Below are positions 61,568-64,000 of a stretch of 64,000 bases of DNA, one piece after another. Numbering within the stretch: position 1 is the first letter of the stretch; each line of letters begins with the position of its first letter. The stretch is from Acinetobacter gerneri DSM 14967 = CIP 107464 = MTCC 9824 (GTDB lineage: Bacteria > Pseudomonadota > Gammaproteobacteria > Pseudomonadales > Moraxellaceae). Below the pieces are notes generated by a model. The model ran no database searches. It was not told where the DNA came from and worked only from the letters and a program-made list of their open reading frames with translations. Location: positions 367,994-431,993 of the forward strand of contig NZ_KB849544.1 of NCBI RefSeq assembly GCF_000368565.1, in the 5' to 3' direction. Position numbers and translations under genes: made by a program.

Positions 61568-62269
61568 ATGATGAAAAAACTTGTAATCTTTTCAGGTGCC
61601 GGCATGAGTGCTGAAAGTGGTATCAGTACTTTCCGTGATCATGATGGGCTTTGGGAAAACTATGATATTCAGCAAGTTGCAACACCAGAAGCATGGCAAA
61701 AAGACCCTGCGTTGGTTCAAAGATTTTATAATGAAAGGCGTAAAAATATCATAGACGCTGAGCCCAATCTTGCACATAAGATCATTGCTGATCTTGATAA
61801 TTATTATAATACGCACGTCATTACGCAAAATATTGATGATTTACATGAACGTGCTGGCAGTCAAAATGTTCTACATTTACATGGCAATATTCGTTTAGCA
61901 AAAAGCTCTAAACCCGATGCTCAATATTCTCAAGAATTTTATCCTATAGAAGGTACTGAGCTTGATCTTGAAAAAGACAAATGCCCAGAAGGATATCCGC
62001 TTCGTCCGCACGTGGTGTGGTTTGGAGAAGCTGTTCCTGCCTATGAAGAAGCCATAAAACTCATTCACGATGCAGATATTTTCATCGTGATCGGTTCAAC
62101 GCTTTCGGTATACCCTGTTGCTGGTTTGGTACATGGTATTCCAGAATATTGTGATGCTTATTATATCGATCCAAAAGCGGATGCCAGCCGTGTTCCTTAT
62201 CTGTATCAATGTTTAAATATGACTGCAACTGAGGGTATGAAGTTGTTATTTAAACAGTTGCAGACCTAA
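61568..62269 (+). CDS. NAD-dependent protein deacylase (sirtuin), zinc-site cysteines missing
   Basis: Sirtuins remove acyl groups from lysines using NAD+. The 233-residue protein has GAGMSAESGISTFR (10-23), Gln87-Asn-Ile-Asp90, and catalytic His105 in Leu-His-Gly-Asn. Tyr54-x-x-Arg57 is the pair that marks desuccinylase/demalonylase-type sirtuins (SIRT5 and CobB). The segment that normally holds four zinc-binding Cys (about 108-145) has only one Cys (139). Start chosen as the first of two adjacent ATGs; the frame upstream to 61511 would add an unlikely hydrophobic leader. Confidence 0.9.
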   Translation: MMKKLVIFSGAGMSAESGISTFRDHDGLWENYDIQQVATPEAWQKDPALVQRFYNERRKNIIDAEPNLAHKIIADLDNYYNTHVITQNIDDLHERAGSQNVLHLHGNIRLAKSSKPDAQYSQEFYPIEGTELDLEKDKCPEGYPLRPHVVWFGEAVPAYEEAIKLIHDADIFIVIGSTLSVYPVAGLVHGIPEYCDAYYIDPKADASRVPYLYQCLNMTATEGMKLLFKQLQT

Positions 62270-62290
62270 ATATCTCCATTTTGTCAGCTC

Positions 62291-62320
62291 AAAAAAATAG
62301 CCCGAAAATAGGGCTATTTT
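62291..62320. terminator. Bidirectional terminator
   Basis: AAAATAGCCC (62294-62303) pairs with GGGCTATTTT (62311-62320), with A- and T-runs. It separates the sirtuin gene and the convergent lipoprotein gene. Confidence 0.9.
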
Positions 62321-62345
62321 AAAAAATAGAATGAGAAGAAATTTT

Positions 62346-63257
62346 TTATTTAATAAAGCGTTTCATCAAAGAACGAACGCTTTTATATAAGATAATTCCT
62401 ACAAAAATAACTAAATAAAGAGGCCAAATCGTCACTAAAATAACCAATAAATCCAATATGAACTGCCAACCATATAAAACGCCATTCCAAGCACGTTTCC
62501 AGAAACTATCACCATTCAAACGTGCAACCGCATCTATATCAACATCTATTCTTTCACGTACAGTCGCAGGTTGAGTTACGATGAGGTGAATCGTGCTATA
62601 GCGTACTCGATCTTGTACTTCCATATTGGTTAAACGTGCAATTTCATTTAATTCTGGACATTTTGAGTCGCTAGGAACGGTTTGTGTTTGGCTTATTTTT
62701 TCTTCCAATAACCGTAGTTCATATCGTTTAGCCGTATATTGTTGCTGATTGAGAAAATACATCAAAGGCAATAACGCATTGACAAAACCCGCCGCTTTTT
62801 CACTTGGAATTCGTACGATAATATCTGCACGCGGATTTACTTTCTCAAATATTTTAATTTTACCATCAGCAATTTTTTCAGATTGAGTATCAACAACGGT
62901 GAAGTCGATATTCTTTTGTTCAACAAAACCGCCTGCATCAAAAGTCAACTTATCAATATCAAGTGCTGTTTTAACAACATCTTTGGCAGTGAAGTCAACA
63001 TTTGCTTCCCTGACCATGCGACGTGTAGCTTCTGCAGGATTGACTTGTGTATTTAAAATGACTTCAGGTTTTTGTTCTGTCGCTGGCGTAGTATTCGGTT
63101 CATGCACAGCTTCAGCTTGTGTAGCACTGTCTGTTGCAACTTGTGCAGCATCGGCAGCTTGAGCATCAGTTGACGCATCGCTAGCCGCTTCCTTTTTTGC
63201 ACAACCAGAAATTAAGCTAATTAAAAGGAGTGTAAGTACAATCGATTTATTTTGCAT
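62346..63257 (-). CDS. DUF4349-like lipoprotein with a C-terminal membrane helix
   Basis: A 303-residue envelope protein. The signal peptide ends in the lipobox Ile-Ser-Gly-Cys. An Ala/Asp/Thr-rich linker follows (to about residue 75), then a domain with Arg-Glu-Ala-Asn-Val-Asp-Phe-Thr-Ala-Lys-Asp-Val and Ile-Ile-Val-Arg-Ile-Pro-Ser-Glu-Lys as in DUF4349 proteins, a coiled coil, and a C-terminal transmembrane helix with a basic tail. Having both lipobox and C-terminal helix is usual for that family. The ATG at 63257 is preferred to a GTG three codons earlier. Confidence 0.78.
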   Translation of the reverse strand: MQNKSIVLTLLLISLISGCAKKEAASDASTDAQAADAAQVATDSATQAEAVHEPNTTPATEQKPEVILNTQVNPAEATRRMVREANVDFTAKDVVKTALDIDKLTFDAGGFVEQKNIDFTVVDTQSEKIADGKIKIFEKVNPRADIIVRIPSEKAAGFVNALLPLMYFLNQQQYTAKRYELRLLEEKISQTQTVPSDSKCPELNEIARLTNMEVQDRVRYSTIHLIVTQPATVRERIDVDIDAVARLNGDSFWKRAWNGVLYGWQFILDLLVILVTIWPLYLVIFVGIILYKSVRSLMKRFIK

Positions 63258-63335
63258 TTTGTTCACTTTATTATAGAAATAGAATTGAATTATTAAAAAT
63301 AAGTATATAAATTTTTTAATTTATTTCAATAAAAT

Positions 63336-63370
63336 AATAAAGCGACAAATATTAAATTTATCGCCTTATT
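63336..63370 (-). terminator. Weak stem-loop downstream of aspA
   Basis: AATAA-A-GCGA (63336-63345) pairs with TCGC-C-TTATT (63361-63370) across an AT-rich loop, with one mismatch. It lies 43 bases after the aspA stop on the minus strand. Confidence 0.4.
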
Positions 63371-63412
63371 AAAATCAAGCACTTAGTACTTATAAAAAGT
63401 TCATCATGCCCA

Positions 63413-64000
63413 TTAGCCCACTTGATTCATTTCTTCATAAGGGCGAACAGCAATTGCAGATACAAGATTTTCAAATGAGAAAATTTCATCCATTTGCTCT
63501 TTGCTCAATAGATTTTGCTCAAGTACCACTTCTTGTATTGTTTTATTTTGCGCAATACATAGCTTACCGATTTCATCACATTTCGCATGTCCTAAAATCG
63601 GGTCTAATAATGTCACGATACCGACACTACGCATCACAGCATCATGACAAGACTGAACATTTGCCTCGATACCTTGTATGCACTTTTCATCCAAACTTTG
63701 AATACCATTGATCAATAAATTGATGGATTCATTAATTGAAACTGCAATGACTGGTTCCATAACATTTAATTGCAACTGACCTGCTTCTGCTGCAAAGGTA
63801 ATCGTTAAATCATTGCCGATGACTTTAAAAGCAATCTGATTGACTACTTCAGGTATAACAGGATTGACTTTTGCAGGCATGATTGATGAACCCGCCTGAA
63901 GCTCAGGCAAACGGATTTCTCCAAGCCCTGTACGAGGACCAGAACTCAAAAGACGTAAGTCATTACAGATTTTTGAAAGTTTTACTGCTAGACGTTTTAG
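63413..64000 (-). CDS. aspA: Aspartate ammonia-lyase, C-terminal part (cut by the window edge)
   Basis: AspA converts aspartate to fumarate and ammonia. The visible 195 codons are open to the end of the window, so the gene continues beyond 64000. The superfamily signature [11 protein letters not shown] with the catalytic Ser is present, followed by [16 protein letters not shown], which favours AspA over class II fumarase, and the C-terminal Arg-Glu/Gln-Val-Val-Leu-Glu segment. Only the C-terminal ~40% is here. Confidence 0.93.
   Translation of the reverse strand, partial: LKRLAVKLSKICNDLRLLSSGPRTGLGEIRLPELQAGSSIMPAKVNPVIPEVVNQIAFKVIGNDLTITFAAEAGQLQLNVMEPVIAVSINESINLLINGIQSLDEKCIQGIEANVQSCHDAVMRSVGIVTLLDPILGHAKCDEIGKLCIAQNKTIQEVVLEQNLLSKEQMDEIFSFENLVSAIAVRPYEEMNQVG

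Overview
The window is an AT-rich piece of a gammaproteobacterial chromosome and almost certainly comes from Acinetobacter. The basis is the gene content: a benzoate/catechol cluster whose CatB, CatA, BenABC and BenM proteins closely resemble those of A. baylyi, the pyrG-kdsA-eno block, the ppk1 gene, a glutarate cluster, and many intergenic palindromes. No rRNA, tRNA, CRISPR array or prophage was seen. The one mobile element recognised is a complete IS3-family insertion sequence.

Layout. 0-7 kb: secreted proteins of unknown function, a PPK2-type polyphosphate kinase, a TetR regulator and argF. 7-15 kb: a YnfA-like membrane protein, the clpA-clpS proteolysis pair with a translationally coupled membrane protein, argC, and ppk1 with a Pho-box-like site. 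15-21 kb: a glutarate catabolic cluster (CoA-transferase, MFS transporter and glutaryl-CoA dehydrogenase, divergent from a LysR regulator). 21-31 kb: a small HD hydrolase, a LysR regulator, map, brnQ, a perfect 7-bp tandem repeat, membrane proteins, a TerC/CBS protein and a 1.1-kb gene-free stretch. 31-36 kb: MarR, SRAP, and the pyrG-kdsA-eno operon. 36-43 kb: a lipoprotein, hydrolases, fadH, and a PadR-hydrolase operon with two palindromic operators. 43-55.5 kb: the main catabolic locus. 55.5-64 kb: a pair of secreted paralogues, an SDR enzyme, an IS-disrupted kgtP-like transporter gene, a sirtuin, a DUF4349-like lipoprotein and the 3' part of aspA.

The main locus joins the whole benzoate-to-3-oxoadipate route in one direction: catB, catC, catA, benA, benB, benC, benD, benE, catI, catJ, catF, catD. 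One divergent LysR regulator precedes it. That regulator keeps the Arg160 and Tyr292 (BenM Tyr293) residues that distinguish BenM from CatM, and its promoter region has an ATAC-N7-GTAT site and an ATTC-N7-GTAT site. BenE imports benzoate, BenABC and BenD convert it to catechol, CatA, CatB and CatC convert that to 3-oxoadipate enol-lactone, CatD hydrolyses the lactone, and CatIJ and CatF yield succinyl-CoA and acetyl-CoA. Several gene junctions hold strong stem-loops (catC-catA, catA-benA, benB-benC, benC-benD with four, catF-catD). The catJ-catF gap is a 270-bp array of palindromes. These junctions are the least explained structure in the window.

The clearest evolutionary event is an IS3-family insertion with a 4-bp AAGC duplication near the 5' end of a 2-oxoglutarate-permease-like gene. 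Removing the element restores a 432-codon reading frame.
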